Positions 31,588-43,500 of a stretch of 64,000 bases of DNA are shown in pieces; positions within the stretch are counted from its first letter, which is position 1; each line of letters begins with the position of its first letter. Source of the DNA: Odiellus spinosus (taxonomy: Eukaryota; Arthropoda; Arachnida; Opiliones; Phalangiidae); assembly GCA_963920705.1 (NCBI GenBank), contig CAWUCO010000074.1, forward strand, positions 310,001 through 374,000. Direction: 5' to 3'. Made by a program: the position numbers and the translations under genes. The notes under the pieces were generated by a model that did no database searches, was not told the DNA's origin, and saw only the letters and a list, made by a program, of their open reading frames with translations.

Positions 31588-33244
31588 AATAAGCTAAGGT
31601 AACTTCATTTTCATCCTGGATTTGACTTAACATTCCCCCAATACCTGTCCCACTAGCATCCGCAGTTATCATATATTTTCCATCGGGAGTCGGTACCTGA
31701 AGCATGGCTGCATTGTCTATTAAATATTTCAATTCCTCAAAGGCATTATGTTCTTCTTCACCCCAACGCCATCTATAATATTTCCTTTTTAATTTATTTA
31801 AGGGAGCTGTAAGGTCAGCTAATTTGGGAATGAATCTAGTATGATACCCACACATCCCTAAGAAGGAGGACACTTGTTTAACATTTCGGGGTGTGGGAAA
31901 ATCTACGATAGCTCTGACTTTATCAGGATCAATTTGAACTCCCTCGGCACTAACTATATATCCCAATACTGAGACCTGTGTTACACCAAAATAACTTTTG
32001 CTTAGATTAAGAGTAAGGCCAGCATGTTTCAATTGGGAAAACACATAGCGTAAAGCTATTAAATGATCTGACCAGGTGTGACTCGCAATAATAATGTCAT
32101 CTAGGTAAATTCCTACCCCGTATCTTCTGGCATATCTTAGAACTCTATTAATTAAACGAATAAAGCTGGACGGAGCATTTTTAAGTCCGAAGGGCATAAC
32201 TAACCATTCATATTTACCGTCTCTAGTTACGAAAGCTGTTTTCTCAATATCTTCAGGGGCCATTTCGATTTGCCAATAACCTGATTTCAAATCTAATTTA
32301 GTAATATACTTGGGTTTTCCCATTGAATCTATTATCTCATCTATTTTTGGAATAGGGTATGGATCATTAATAGTCACTGCATTAACTGCGGTTAAATCTA
32401 TACACATGCGTCTATCTCTTCCATCTCCCTTTCTTGCATCTTTTTTATCTACCATTATTATGGGTGAAGCCCATGGACTCTCTGAAGGTCGTATCATTCC
32501 CTGTTTCAATAAATCCTGAATCTGGTTATCTATCTCTTCGTTAACAAAGCGACTATGGGAATAAGGTTGTTTACTAACAGGTATCGTCCCTGGTTTAAGT
32601 CTAATGTGATGTTTCACTAAGTGGGTTCTACCAGGTTTTCCAGAGAATAATGTATGAAACTCTTGACTTAGGGATAACAGATCATTGGTTTCAGATTCTA
32701 ATAATGATTCTCCCAAGTTTAATTGGGTTACATCTATTTGAGGAATTGTGGTTAAGTCCTGAACTGGAGTTGGTTGACTTGAGCTTAAAGGTATTAAGGG
32801 CAAGGTAAACCCACAATAAGAAAATGTGTCATTATCATAATCAATAATTGCTTTCATATCCCTAATTAGTTCGTTACCCAAAATAAGGGGATGACGTAAT
32901 CCTGATATAACATGAAATTTTGCGGGAATAATGCCCATATCCAATCCCAAATCTATCTCAAGCGTAACATGTCCCAAGGTTTCTTCTGTTAAAGTATCGG
33001 TTGCCATTTGTACAACCCTAGGCTTATATTCTACTAATGTTGTTACCCCAAGTTCATAAACCAACTCTTCAGATATAGCACTTTTATCAGCACCGGAATC
33101 AAGAAAGGCTACTATATTCTTATTACATATTACAACTCTAATACCATGTAGGGAATTGTATCCAGCTTGGTTAGCTTGATACATATTTAAATTGATTGAT
33201 GGACCCTGTCCTTGTCCCTGCCCAGCTCCTTGCGGTCCATTCAA
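31588..33244 (-). pseudogene. Ty3/gypsy pol: protease and reverse transcriptase
   Basis: The long open frame begins near the gag stop. It carries an aspartic protease (VAFLDSGADKSAISEELV, then HPLILGNELI) and reverse transcriptase with DPYPIPKIDEIID, LDLKSGYWQIEMAPEDIEKT, MPFGLKNAPSSF, the catalytic YLDDIII, and GYIVSAEGVQIDPDKV. The RNase H start (ITADASGTGIGGMLSQ) is cut after LAY by the Polinton terminus at 31587, so RNase H and integrase are gone. The pol frame is -1 relative to gag at 33241-33246. It opens at a non-ATG codon, which is consistent with expression by frameshifting. Confidence 0.95.
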
Positions 33245-34790
33245 AGAGTTGGAGTTTCGTTTCCCGAAGGATTATTAGGTGGAGCAATCCTCCTTGAACC
33301 CTGATGTACTGTATTAGCTGCACTAATCTGAGGTGTTACATTGGGACAATTTCGACTCATATGTCCAACTTCATGACATTGAAAACAAGTTGGGGTCAAA
33401 TTAGAGGCCCCCGGAGGTCTTGGATAATTCGTTCTTTGTAAAGAATTTGGTCTTCGTGGTGAAGGAGGGGGAATATATCGTCCCTGATTAACTGTACCGA
33501 TCCTATGACTAGGTAACGCAGCACCACTATTACGTGACTCTTGAATTCTTAGTATTTCACTATCAAATTGGGCCATGGTTCCACAGGTATTTCTAGGTAA
33601 AAACATTTTAACTGACGGAGGAAGTTTCAACACCAGTAATCGAACCAACCTATCTTCAGTTAGGGGTTCCCGTAATGACCAATTCAACTTAACTATCTTA
33701 TGTCTAAAATCCAAAAGGTCATCCGTATCCTGGGCTAAAGCTCCAAAAAGTGCCATTTCTAGACAGCTTTCCCTATCATCTGATAAATACTTAGTATGAA
33801 ACTCCATTGTAAAATTTTGCCATGTTATCCTGCGATTATTTTTATCCACACTTGGGGTCCTTTAGTTGAAACTCTAGGTAATAAGAGGTGCAGGGTATCT
33901 TCAGTAAAGTTATGAAACTGTACATATTCGCTCAACGTATGTAGGAATAACATGGGATCTTCATTAGGTTCCCCCGAAAAGGTTGGCATTTGGAATTGTT
34001 TACTCAAAATATAATGAGCGCCCAAGTGTTGTCTAGCTTGACCTCCTAACTGTATATTACTATTTATCGGATTCTGACTAATTGAGGTCGTAGAGGGAAG
34101 TAATCCAGGTAATGCTACAGTTAGGTTAGATGACTGATTTCCTATTCCTAAACTACTAGGGGTCTGTATACTCGAAATGGAAGTACTAACAGACGGTATA
34201 AACGGGGAAGGTATCGAACTTCCTGATGTAGTGGTAATAATTGGGATTGAATGCAAAATAGGTCCCCCAATACATGGGCTAACAATACTAGTATTTTCAG
34301 AGGTAGTGGCTATATGATATATTAGTCCTGTCGAGGAAATAGTAACTGAACTAGTTAAATTAACTGTGGCTATGCTAGAAAGAGGTAAACTTGTAGGACT
34401 TCCCAAACTCGTAGGATTTCCTAAACTCGGAGAGGCAGAGGACGAAACTACTTGATTGACCAAAATATTATTATTATCTCCTGATAATATAGGGTCGGGA
34501 TCGGTTCCCGTATGTCTTATGGTGATTGTATTAGCCCTATCAAATAAATTCTGGGGTATATTAACTTCATTTTCCGCTGGATTACTATTTGAGATTTCCA
34601 TTAATTCTGGAGACGGAGGTTCTCTTTCAACTGAATTTAACTGTTGTAATCTGTTTTGAAAATGGGCATGTACCTGATCCTCAAATAACAATCTTTCATG
34701 ATTAAGGGTTTTTCTATCGTTTATGATTTTATTCTGAACATCTAATGTCTGTTGATCTAGCGCATCTTTAGCCTGTATTAACTTTATATA
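33241..34790 (-). pseudogene. Ty3/gypsy gag with CCHC zinc knuckle
   Basis: The gag region is Ser/Thr/Pro-rich at first. It then has QMPTFSGEPNEDPMLFLHTL, a retrotransposon gag capsid motif, then ITWQNFTMEFHTKYL and RQESR-like helices. Its nucleocapsid has one CCHC knuckle (CFQCHEVGHMSRNC). A single-base shift at an A-run near 33830-33840 splits the capsid into two frames. It follows a TAG that separates it from the membrane-type N-terminus upstream (34791-35372), and it precedes pol by a -1 step. Confidence 0.85.
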
Positions 34791-35372
34791 CTATTGTTCA
34801 AGGTCACTACGTTCTCTAATAATTTCCTCCCGTTCCCTAGCTAATTGTTCCTGGGCTTGTAAGTTTAATGTAGGATCATCATTTATTTCACTAGTATTAG
34901 TTGCTGCGGTTGATTGTATAGGATTAGTTCTAGGGTTCTCTTTAGATACTTGGGTCAGTAATCTAAGTTCCTGTTCAGTATGTTCGAGTCTGTTACTAAA
35001 TTTTGCATAAACCCTATCAGAAATAGCTTCAACTAATCGTTCCTCGTTGAATAATTCTCTCCCAGCGTTCTGATCAGTGTTTCTATCGGTTAAATCGGAT
35101 AAACTCCTAAATCTTGTCCTACGTAAAGGGGCTCTACGAGAGGTTGGTGCAGGGGTATGATAACTAGGTTCTTCTGGGTTCTGATACGCAGGTGGGATTA
35201 CACCAGCTTGTCTAATGGGATTAGTTCTTGGATGTATCCCAGAAAAAAGGCATCCATATATTATTATTATAAAAGTAATAACCCCTACTAGAAGTCCCAA
35301 GTCTAAATTCGTCAATCCAAACATAATGATTAATGCTAAAGGGCTTAATGTTCCAAAAAGATATCTTAACAT
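34791..35372 (-). CDS. gag N-terminal extension with membrane segment
   Basis: The 193-codon frame starts with two hydrophobic segments (LSPLALIIMFGLTNL and LLVGVITFIIIIYGCLF), then a Pro/Arg-rich linker and a long charged helix (ERLVEAISDRVYAKF, LAREREEIIRERSDLEQ). After one TAG the same frame continues as a coiled-coil (KDALDQQTLDVQNKI) into gag. So it may be the natural N-terminus of a gag protein read through, or broken by, that stop. A hydrophobic anchor here is unusual for Ty3/gypsy gag. The LTR that should precede it is not identified with certainty. Confidence 0.55.
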   Translation of the reverse strand: MLRYLFGTLSPLALIIMFGLTNLDLGLLVGVITFIIIIYGCLFSGIHPRTNPIRQAGVIPPAYQNPEEPSYHTPAPTSRRAPLRRTRFRSLSDLTDRNTDQNAGRELFNEERLVEAISDRVYAKFSNRLEHTEQELRLLTQVSKENPRTNPIQSTAATNTSEINDDPTLNLQAQEQLAREREEIIRERSDLEQ

Positions 35373-36335
35373 AAAAATGGCGGCTTATAAAGAACTAAGG
35401 CCTAACACCTAAATTTTAAATTAGTAAAAAAAAAATAACAAAATATTAATATTAGGGTTAAAAGTATAGGTAATAATAATTAAGTTAATTATTCAAGGTG
35501 ATTTACCTTAGCCTTCTCAAAATTTCAATAATCATTTATCTTAAAAAAATAATCCTCAAAAACTTTGGCTTTATAAAAACGTGGCTGCTTGTTGATTAGG
35601 CGTCTCGAAATGAAAGATTCTAATACTAGGAAAGAGAAAAGCCCTCTCTTAATCACGTGATACCAAGGAGTATGTTAGCCTGGATTAGTAACTCCCAGTG
35701 TGTAAAACCAAAAACTCGGTACCCTCCAATCAATGGGACAATTCATCAAAGCTCTCTAAATTACCAAATATAAATAGAATAAACGATGGGATGTGCAAAA
35801 AGAATAATCACCCCCTTAAGAACATACACAAAACATAAATATGATTCTTAAGGTTTGTCTTCTGGGTGTTCAGTGCTAAGTACCACTAATTGAAATGTTC
35901 CAGGTCGATATGTCCATAAGCGCAACACTAATAGTCGGTGTAGACAGGTGTATCACTTGAAGATAATGTCCAGGATTATGTCGGCCAGGAGAGGAACTTG
36001 TTCCTCTAAAGGGAGAATTTAAGGGAAACAATGCACTGAGCGCATTTAGGCCTCCGCGAGCGTTGATGGAGGTCCGCACTTCTCAAATACATAGAACCCC
36101 AAAAACTCCAAAAAAAATAAAAAAAAAAAAACGGTAATACCGACAACCTGAACGCACTGGTAAAACACAATGGTACACGTCCTGGGATATAGCTGATAGA
36201 TTAGTTGATGTTCAAACACATGGGGCTTAAGTCAGGGACAGAAATAAGTTGTTTCACTAGAAACTCAATGTACACAACGGATAGGGCAGCACACACCCCC
36301 GACCGAAAACAAACGAAAGACGGCGGCGCGAAAAA
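35373..36335. other. leader or spacer between gypsy and TatD gene
   Basis: AT-rich, with an A-rich tract at 36108-36132. A primer-binding site is not visible directly upstream of gag. No gene seen. Confidence 0.5.
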
Positions 36336-37418
36336 ATGAAACAAACGAGCGAAAAAACGAAACGGGAGAAACGGCACGAAAAAGTAACAGAAACGGGCGC
36401 AAAAAATGAATCGGCGGTGCCTCCATTTGTCGGAGCCTCTAAAGAACTTCATCGCGATGTGGGAATTGCAGTGGCTGTTTCAAGTGCCTCCTTCTCCACT
36501 CTTACTCCTTCGGACGCGAATGTTTCTCAACATAATATTACTTCTATACCTTCTGGAACACAGAATAGTTCACCTCCTACAGGGCAGGATACCCCTATCC
36601 CTTATGTAGATATTTTGTTTTCATTGGGTCTATTTTATCATGAAAATAAGGTGACCGTACCATTTCATAAATATGTTGAGAACCATCCCCACCTATTTCC
36701 CGGAAATTTTGAAGGGTGTGTAGTTCACGTGGGGGCTCAAACCGATGATTTATGTTCCTCCCATCTCCTTCGATATGGAAAGACCCCGGGTGTATTTATG
36801 GTAGTGGGCATTTCCCCCATGTTCGCTCAAGTCTTTTGTAGTCGAGATCTGGGTCCACTAGTTAAAGATTGTCTGGGATACGCAGGAGTTAGAGGAATCG
36901 GAAATATCGGCCTAGATTATACCCCACCTGTATTAGCATCTTGTTCCAAAAAACAACAGGAAATAGCTTTTAGAAATCAACTCCTAATAGCTAAAGAAAG
37001 GGGACAACCAGTTTTTATTCATTGTAGGATGGCATTTAACGACTGCCTTACGATTCTCCAACAAAAGTTACCCAGTAGTCACCCTATAATTATCCTTACC
37101 TTCATGGGCAATGTATACCATGACCGGCAATTTTTGAGTACCTTTTCTAGGGTTTATTTAGGTTTAAGTCCCCTGTTGGCCAGATTCAACACTGAGCCTA
37201 CCCGTCTGGCATTAGTCCAAATTCCTGTGAACCGCATTTTAGTAGAATCTAATGCCCCCATGATAAAACCCATTGGTTTACAGTTACCTGAAAATACCCC
37301 TAATACTTCAGGCATTGTGTATCATTTGCTCCATTTAATGGCCAAAATACGTAAGGAACCTGTTTCCCAATTAGCGTTCCATATTCGCGACAATACATAT
37401 CGGGTTATCGGTGTTTAA
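36336..37418 (+). CDS. TatD-like metal-dependent hydrolase, divergent
   Basis: An intact, intronless 360-codon ORF. After a Lys/Glu then Ser/Thr-rich N-terminus (about 100 residues) it follows the TatD DNase fold: GNIGLDYTPP, KKQQEIAFRNQLLIAKERGQ, PVFIHCRMAFNDCL, YLGLSPLLAR, IPVNRILVESNAP. Many metal-binding positions are changed. The N-terminal HxH is absent, GIHPH is GISPM, HCFTG is LTFMG, and ESDAP/ETDAP is ESNAP. It is thus probably not a working nuclease. A 21-A run begins 6 bases after the stop, as in a retrocopy. It stands head-to-head with the gypsy gag. Confidence 0.8.
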   Translation: MKQTSEKTKREKRHEKVTETGAKNESAVPPFVGASKELHRDVGIAVAVSSASFSTLTPSDANVSQHNITSIPSGTQNSSPPTGQDTPIPYVDILFSLGLFYHENKVTVPFHKYVENHPHLFPGNFEGCVVHVGAQTDDLCSSHLLRYGKTPGVFMVVGISPMFAQVFCSRDLGPLVKDCLGYAGVRGIGNIGLDYTPPVLASCSKKQQEIAFRNQLLIAKERGQPVFIHCRMAFNDCLTILQQKLPSSHPIIILTFMGNVYHDRQFLSTFSRVYLGLSPLLARFNTEPTRLALVQIPVNRILVESNAPMIKPIGLQLPENTPNTSGIVYHLLHLMAKIRKEPVSQLAFHIRDNTYRVIGV

Positions 37419-37424
37419 AATAAC

Positions 37425-37445
37425 AAAAAAAAAAAAAAAAAAAAA
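37425..37445 (+). other. A21 tract after the TatD ORF
   Basis: An uninterrupted run of 21 A follows six bases after the TAA. It may mark the poly(A) of a retroposed mRNA or an unstable homopolymer. Confidence 0.6.
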
Positions 37446-37545
37446 TAAGAGAGATTTCTTCTCTTTATATTTTTGTGAAGTCAAGAACATATTTTTTTTT
37501 CTGCTCACGGTGCAGTTTCTTTTGTACGAGGACTTCTTCATTTTT

Positions 37546-37577
37546 ACCTCCCCGAGTGAACTTGTTCACGGGGAGGT
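37546..37577. other. perfect-stem hairpin, 32 nt
   Basis: acctccccg pairs with cggggaggt, and the inner gtgaac pairs with gttcac around a TT loop, with a single unpaired A. Stability would be high in RNA or DNA. It lies 130 bp after the TatD stop. Confidence 0.75.
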
Positions 37578-37595
37578 TTTACGTTCGTCGTGTCT

Positions 37596-38060
37596 GTCAC
37601 TTCCGGTGTAAGCGGATATCCTGTGTACACTATTTCCGGTGTAACCGGATATCACGTGACCTAGCACGTAGAGCAAAAATCTTGGGACTCAAGACGTAAA
37701 CATGCCATCTTATCGTTCAATTTCGTTCAACGGGAATTCCTATAATCAGGCTGCCACATGGATAAGCTTCAGGTGTCGTGCGATTTTATGCAACCGTGGA
37801 CGTCTCCCATTGCATATTATCGCCTTCCACCATCCACATCAAACCTCGATGCTGGACAGTTGAATGGAACTTCTCCCACTATTATAATCACCTCCGACCA
37901 TCCAAACGCACCAAGCTCCAACCTCCAGTTTCCGATCTCAGCGGGCCATATTAGCGAGGCGTCCCTCACTAATATGGTCCACATCAACCATCAACTCGCC
38001 CCCTCTACGGGTCAGATTTGCGTTCGCAGCTACACTGAGCGCCTGGTGTAATAACTACCT
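37596..38060. other. duplicated gene-start-like region with weak ORF
   Basis: A short repeat (ttccggtgtaa.cggatatc) occurs twice at 37600-37655. A 97-codon plus ORF at 37758-38051 (MDKLQVSCDFMQPW...) has no recognisable motif. It contains an inverted pair (gccatattagcgagg and cctcactaatatggtc). I do not call a gene. Confidence 0.35.
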
Positions 38061-39189
38061 CCAGACATTGAACAGGGGGTGGGTTCCCCTTTCTTCACAG
38101 CTTTAAGTTACAGATACGTAATAATGTTTTTCGATCGCCTTATATACCACTTTTTTTACACTAACGCGTTGTAGCCTTATGGCGTGGTATCTTTCAGTGA
38201 ATTGAAACGAAATGTTCATTTAAACTATAAATAAAATTTCTTAAATTACTTAACTTAGTCTAATTAATAATTTCGCTGAAAATTAAATTAAAATTAAATA
38301 TTATATGAGAAGATATTTAAGAAATTGTCTAAGAATTTGGTGAAATTTGTGTGTTCAATACCAGGTCGAGTTGGCAGCACGCGTTAAGCTATTTTCCATG
38401 TACGATTTAGTCCAAAAACATAGGTATAAAGGTATTGTAGGCTTAGGCTTGCTGCAAACTCAGGGTGGATTGGAAAACTAATGCAGTTCAACTTCTACGC
38501 ATATGGAAGTAGTCTTGTTTTTTATCTATTTTAATTGATTGATTTAATTTTTTAGCTTAGCCTCAGTTATTAAAATGTGTAGGTGTTTTTTTTATTTTGT
38601 TTATCGCATATATAAAAGCGTGAAATACTTATTCGGCCGTCAGAGAAAAAGCTGGGATCGAAGAGCTGGTTACCTTTTCGCTCGCCGTACCAATTCACTA
38701 GTGTGATGGTAATTCGACAGCGGCTTTTAGCTGCTTCGACTGGCGTTTCTCTCCGTGGAGTGTTACCTCCTTTACCTCGGTGTCGAGGAGAGCTAATACA
38801 CGTGTGTTTGGGCTTCGTACTTGTACATAACTTTAAGGCCTGCGTAAAAGCCTCATATAATGTAAGGTCTTATGGGTGATTTGCACTTGACTTTTGGAGC
38901 GAATGTACCCGTATATCTAACTTAAACTTCTCCATTACCTACTTTGATTTTCATGTACTTGAGTTCCGTGACTGGAATGTGCTTTAAACCCAATCTTTAA
39001 TAATTCGCCATTGAATAACAAACCAACTATTACCACGTAGGATAGGAGACATGATAATTGAGGTCTACAAGTTAAATAACCTGCCACAAACTTGTTAATG
39101 CCTACTGTCGTTTATTTTCGGTGACGTTTTAGCTAGTGTGTAGTCACGTAAAATAACGTTTGTTTCACAACTTGTGTTGTACACTAAAG

Positions 39190-39950
39190 CCATGTATAGG
39201 TTCAATTTGATATAACATTTTGCCTTTTCACGTTACTTGGTCTACAAATACTCTACAACCGTCAAAATTCTGATATGGTTTTAAAAGAAGAACCTTGACC
39301 TTGTGTATTTAATCTCATATCGAGATTAAATGTTTTTCGCATCTAATTTTAATTGGTTTATCAATATGTTATTTGTATAGATATTTTTTTTAAGATTTTA
39401 TATTTTTTAGATTAAAATAAATTTATTATTCAGGAAGATTTTGTAGAATCTAGTTCTCAGGATTACCGGTGTTGAAAATTTATTTTGCTAATGTTATCTT
39501 GATGTCTGTGTTTTCTGCCCGCTATTTGGTAGTGGTAAGATTAATATTTTTCATTTTAATTAATTGACTTATTTGGCGTTTATTTGATAATTTGCTTTAC
39601 TTAAATTGTTCGTGTAAGGGCTATTTTACATATTACCAAAGATTGCTAATTTCAGTTGTCTTAATTCTGATTTTTTTGTTTTAATACTGAATTATGGACT
39701 GGATTATTTATCTTGAAATCTATGTGGTTATATCTTATTTATTTTGCTTTTTTTCTCTAGTTAGGTTCGGTTTTAAGTAGAGAATTATTTAGGGTTTTGT
39801 TGGTATACTGAAGAAATGCATATAGGTGCAATGTGATATAATATTTTGCCTATTGGCGTTACTTGGTCTGCAAATACTCTAGAGCCTTCAAAATTATTAT
39901 ATGGTTTTAAAAGAAGAACCTTGACCTTGCTTATTTCACTCGATACGCAT
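39190..39950. repeat. 130-bp direct repeat, copies 626 bp apart
   Basis: tataggttcaatttgatata through gaagaaccttgaccttg at about 39193-39325 recurs, with about 15% change, at 39819-39950. Between 38060 and 41300 I see no gene otherwise, only AT-rich sequence. Confidence 0.75.
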
Positions 39951-41318
39951 TTATATTAAAATTAATTCATTATTCAGCAAATTTTTTTTCCGACTCTGGT
40001 TCTCAAAATTTTATTTTGAATTAAGTTTGATTCTTTTGCATTCAAATTTATCTTGATAAGAAGTATATTTTTGATCTGAATTATTGGTTTAATATATTTA
40101 GTGTTTAATTGAGATATTATTTCTTTTTGCTTTCAATCTTCGTCTTCCACAAATGCCATAAATTTTAATATTTTAGGTAAGGTTAGGTTAGTTAACATCA
40201 CGTGGTTGTCGGGGAGGTATTATTTTGGTTTCCCAACTTGTTATCACCTCGTTTACTGTGTTTTTTTTGTTGTTGTTGCCTTTGTACTTTTTCTCATTTT
40301 TTTCCTCTCGTCATTAAAACCTATGGTGTAATTCCTTCTTGTTTTTTTTTCCGGTGATCTTTCTTTATTTGTGGGAGGGGGTATTGTAATAGGGACCCTT
40401 TTTTAGACCCTTATAATGAAAGATCTATAATTAATAATATCTGTTATTTACTAATGGCATTGGAGATAAGATTGATTAAAACTTCTTCTATCCCACATAC
40501 TATGGTCAGTCCTCCTAAATCTGAATGCTTCTAATTCTGAACATTTCATTTAAAAATGTATAACTTCATTTTGATGGAAGAGCTCATTTTGTATATTAAA
40601 AAATGGGCCTATTCGCGGAACGCAGCTTCAACACTCTAGGAAAAGACACGGAGAAGATCCGCCCCTAATTAGCCAACCGCGATAATTAGCCTAATTACAT
40701 CGTTGCTAAGGGAATGTTTCCTAATTTTGAGGACACCTATGAGTTTTATTAAAATATACGTAAATGGAATTAAGTTGGAGAGTTTAGTCCTAAATGTATG
40801 TATTCCCTGTACATTTGAATATTTGCAGCATGGGGAATCGTAATGCGGCTTCTTTTAGCTCACATTATAAAGCGGGTGTGGGAAAGGTCGGGTTAGTCTG
40901 GAAGTCGAACGAGGGATAGTTTGGATAGACTTCTGATTTTACCCTAAGTCGCCTTTTGATTAAATTTATCTGGTTCTTTGGGAGAGCGTATATTGTCCTA
41001 CGATCCGGACTGAAACAGATCGAAGGACAGAAGGTAGTTGGGTGGGAGATGAAACAATTGACTAAACAACTGAGTTTAAAAATTAACAAACTTTTATTTA
41101 CTAAAATAAAATCTATGTCCTTTTTGGAATTTTGGCGGGCTGGGTAAGGATTTAGGAGTGAGAGGCTTGGGGTCTCAAGACGTTCTGAAGTTTTAATAGT
41201 AAAATAGGAAAGGGGTCTCCTGTCGGATAGGAGAAAAGCGCAGGAGATCTTAGGGATTAGGATGCGCGCGAAGGTAAAATGGGGGTGGAAAACCCACTTA
41301 CTGTTTTTTGGGCGCCAA

Positions 41319-41597
41319 TGTTCTTCTTAAACATAAAGGGGTTCGGTCGCGCATCCTGTATACCAATATCCCACGCCTTTGATTTTGGGAGGGGATACAT
41401 CAATCATGGCGAGGAAATAGAAATTTTTGACATATAGAGAGGCAACCGATGAGAATACTATAGAAGCACCGATAGTCGCAAAGAAGTCCCATCGGCGCAA
41501 TTATAAGAAATTCGGGGAATGGTTCTCGTACTTTGGGGTTTTTACAAAAAAAGGAATAGATATATATATAACAGAAAACATGAAAAAGGGGATTACA
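41319..41597 (-). repeat. possible LTR followed by a primer-binding site
   Basis: On the minus strand the segment begins TGTAATCCCC and ends AAGAACA. One base later TGGCGCCCA starts (about 41317-41309), the usual Ty3/gypsy primer-binding form. The length (279 bp) and TG..CA ends suit an LTR. It could be the 5' LTR of the gypsy element whose gag lies at 35.4 kb, although 6 kb would then separate them, or a separate remnant. No second copy is seen. Confidence 0.4.
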
Positions 41598-41625
41598 GGG
41601 TAAATACATAAGTGAATAAAATAAG

Positions 41626-43500
41626 TTATATACAGATTTTTTCAGATCGCGTAATCATATTTTTACACATTAAGAAGCCTGATATCGAAAACATTCGCTC
41701 GACGTCAGCCGATGATGGGGGTACGGCTAAGTACCTTCTAGCTAGAATAGCCAGAACGGGGAAAGCCTCTTCATTGGTTCTCCAAAAATCAAGGAGAACG
41801 CCACCCTGCTGACATCTTGGTTGTGATAAGTATTTTTCAACCTCACTCATAGGAGTTAGTTGATCTCGAATTTCTGTTTTAAGCTTCAACCTAGCAAATG
41901 GCGAGTAAGCGTTGGGCGATTCAGTTGCCGCCATACTCGTGTTTTGGCGCTATTGAGCTTCGTCCAATAAATACGTTCTCAATAAAACTTGCGCGGTTGT
42001 TTTGTTCGGGCACCTGAATTTGGGGAATTCATTCCAAAGCCCATTCTGGATCCACGTGCGAGCCTTAAAATAAAAATTTTATTAATTTGATACGTCATCA
42101 CATTTTTGTTTATACAGGGTGTTTCAGATCAATAACTCCGTGGAGGGATACAATTAAAATTGAGTGCGTGCGTCTGCCGAGTGTTAAATTAATTCATTTA
42201 CTTCTCGAGAGCGAGAGCTGGGAAGAAATGAATTCGATTAACACGTGCTCAATGTTATTTTTATCCTTCCTTAGAAGCTATTGAGTTTTGATCTGAAACA
42301 CCCTGTACATTCGTAATCATAAACCCTTCTATTTAGCATGTTAAAATATTCACATAAATATTAAAAATCACCCACGACATACTCTGACGACAAGCACCTA
42401 ATCTAAGTTAAGAGTCAATTTTCCAGCTGCGCTATCTTTATCCTAATTTCTCGAACTCATTCGCGTGTAATTTGAGCAGTAGAAGAAGCCGCGAAAGCTG
42501 GTCTAAAATATATTATTGGCGTTAGAAAGACCTATTTAAACGATAAGTAATCAGTATAATATCGTTTGCTGTTAGGTTGCATTCTCCCTTCAATTATTTG
42601 TATATTATCGCTTCCAATCGATTAAAAATTACACGCTACTCGTCTTCATTTTCCCTTTAACCATATTAAATTGATGTCAATGCGTTACATTATCCCTTTA
42701 AATATACCTATATTATACAACTCTTATTAAAACCAAAGGTAGTTTGAGTAACATCGATTCGGCTACTTAAAATATAATACTCTAAGCTCCCTTTAAGAGT
42801 ATTTGGAAATTTACGAGGGGGTGGCAAATGATGTTTTATACTTATTCTCAAAAAGCAATGTTTTTTGAGTAGCATCCAGAAGTGACACTAAAACATATTC
42901 TGGATCTTTTAACGTACCAGTAAATCTCTTCTGGAGATTTTCTAAAACTGAATCTTTTAGCTCCTCGAATTTACTGGTTTCAACAAGATAGACATCTTGA
43001 AAAATAGAAGGGTTCCAATTAAAATGGACGAGAGAGAGCCGCTCTTTTGAAAAATGTCCGTTGCTATTTTCAGAGGTCGCAGTACGTTTAGCAGTTCTTT
43101 CCCATCTTCCACGTCTTCGTCTGTGGGGAACGTAAAATCGAGCTTGGGTCCTTTCGGATCGCTCTTCGCCTTTCGAAAAGCATGATTCATGCCTTCCTGT
43201 AAAATATTTAATAGTTTATAAAAGGTCTTTCTCTCACTAAGTTATTAAAACTCACCTGAACAAACTGCTCCATACCCATTACTATTACGCTCCAACGTAT
43301 TCCTCCCATTAATTTTAGAACGAGGCCATTTGTTTTTGACTTTAGCTCATCGGTCCACTTCATGGATTTTGGAAAAAAATTGATTAATTTTTCGAGGTTT
43401 TCAATCAAAAGCGTTGCCCCTTCACTTTCCTTTATTGATTCGTTCACTACTAATTGTAGTTGATGAGCTATGCAAGTTTTTCTTTCCCATGTCTCTTACA
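41626..43500 (-). pseudogene. second hAT transposase relic
   Basis: Minus-strand pieces in order: LLIENLEKLINFFPKSMKWT, KLMGGIRWSVIVMG (43447-43255), then MNHAFRKAKSDPKGPKLDFT, DGKELLNVLRPLKIATDIFQ (43195-43020). A frameshift follows, into DVYLVETSKFEELKDSVLEN and a stop near 42825. The C-terminal dimerisation domain is at 41934-41626: FPVLAILARRYLAVPPSSADVERMFSISG. BED finger and catalytic Asp exons are missing. A MITE (42115-42305) lies in the gap. Family hAT, dead. Confidence 0.8.
42115..42305. mobile_element. 191-bp Tc1/mariner-type MITE with TA target
   Basis: The ends cagggtgtttcagatcaa and the mirrored ttgatctgaaacaccctg are inverted repeats and are flanked by TA on both sides (42113-42114, 42306-42307). 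It lies within the hAT relic. Confidence 0.85.

Noticed and set aside
31550-31590. Helitron 3' end (…ctactaat resembles CTRR followed by T)
   Set aside because: There is no GC-rich hairpin just upstream. The same sequence read outward is an AG-starting Polinton terminus and is found next to Polinton genes in both orientations.
33575-34659. Plus-strand ORFs opposite gypsy gag
   Set aside because: Shadows of the gag and pol frames.
36201-36452. Phe/Arg-rich minus ORF opposite the TatD start
   Set aside because: It is the shadow of the Lys/Glu-rich N-terminus of the plus-strand ORF.
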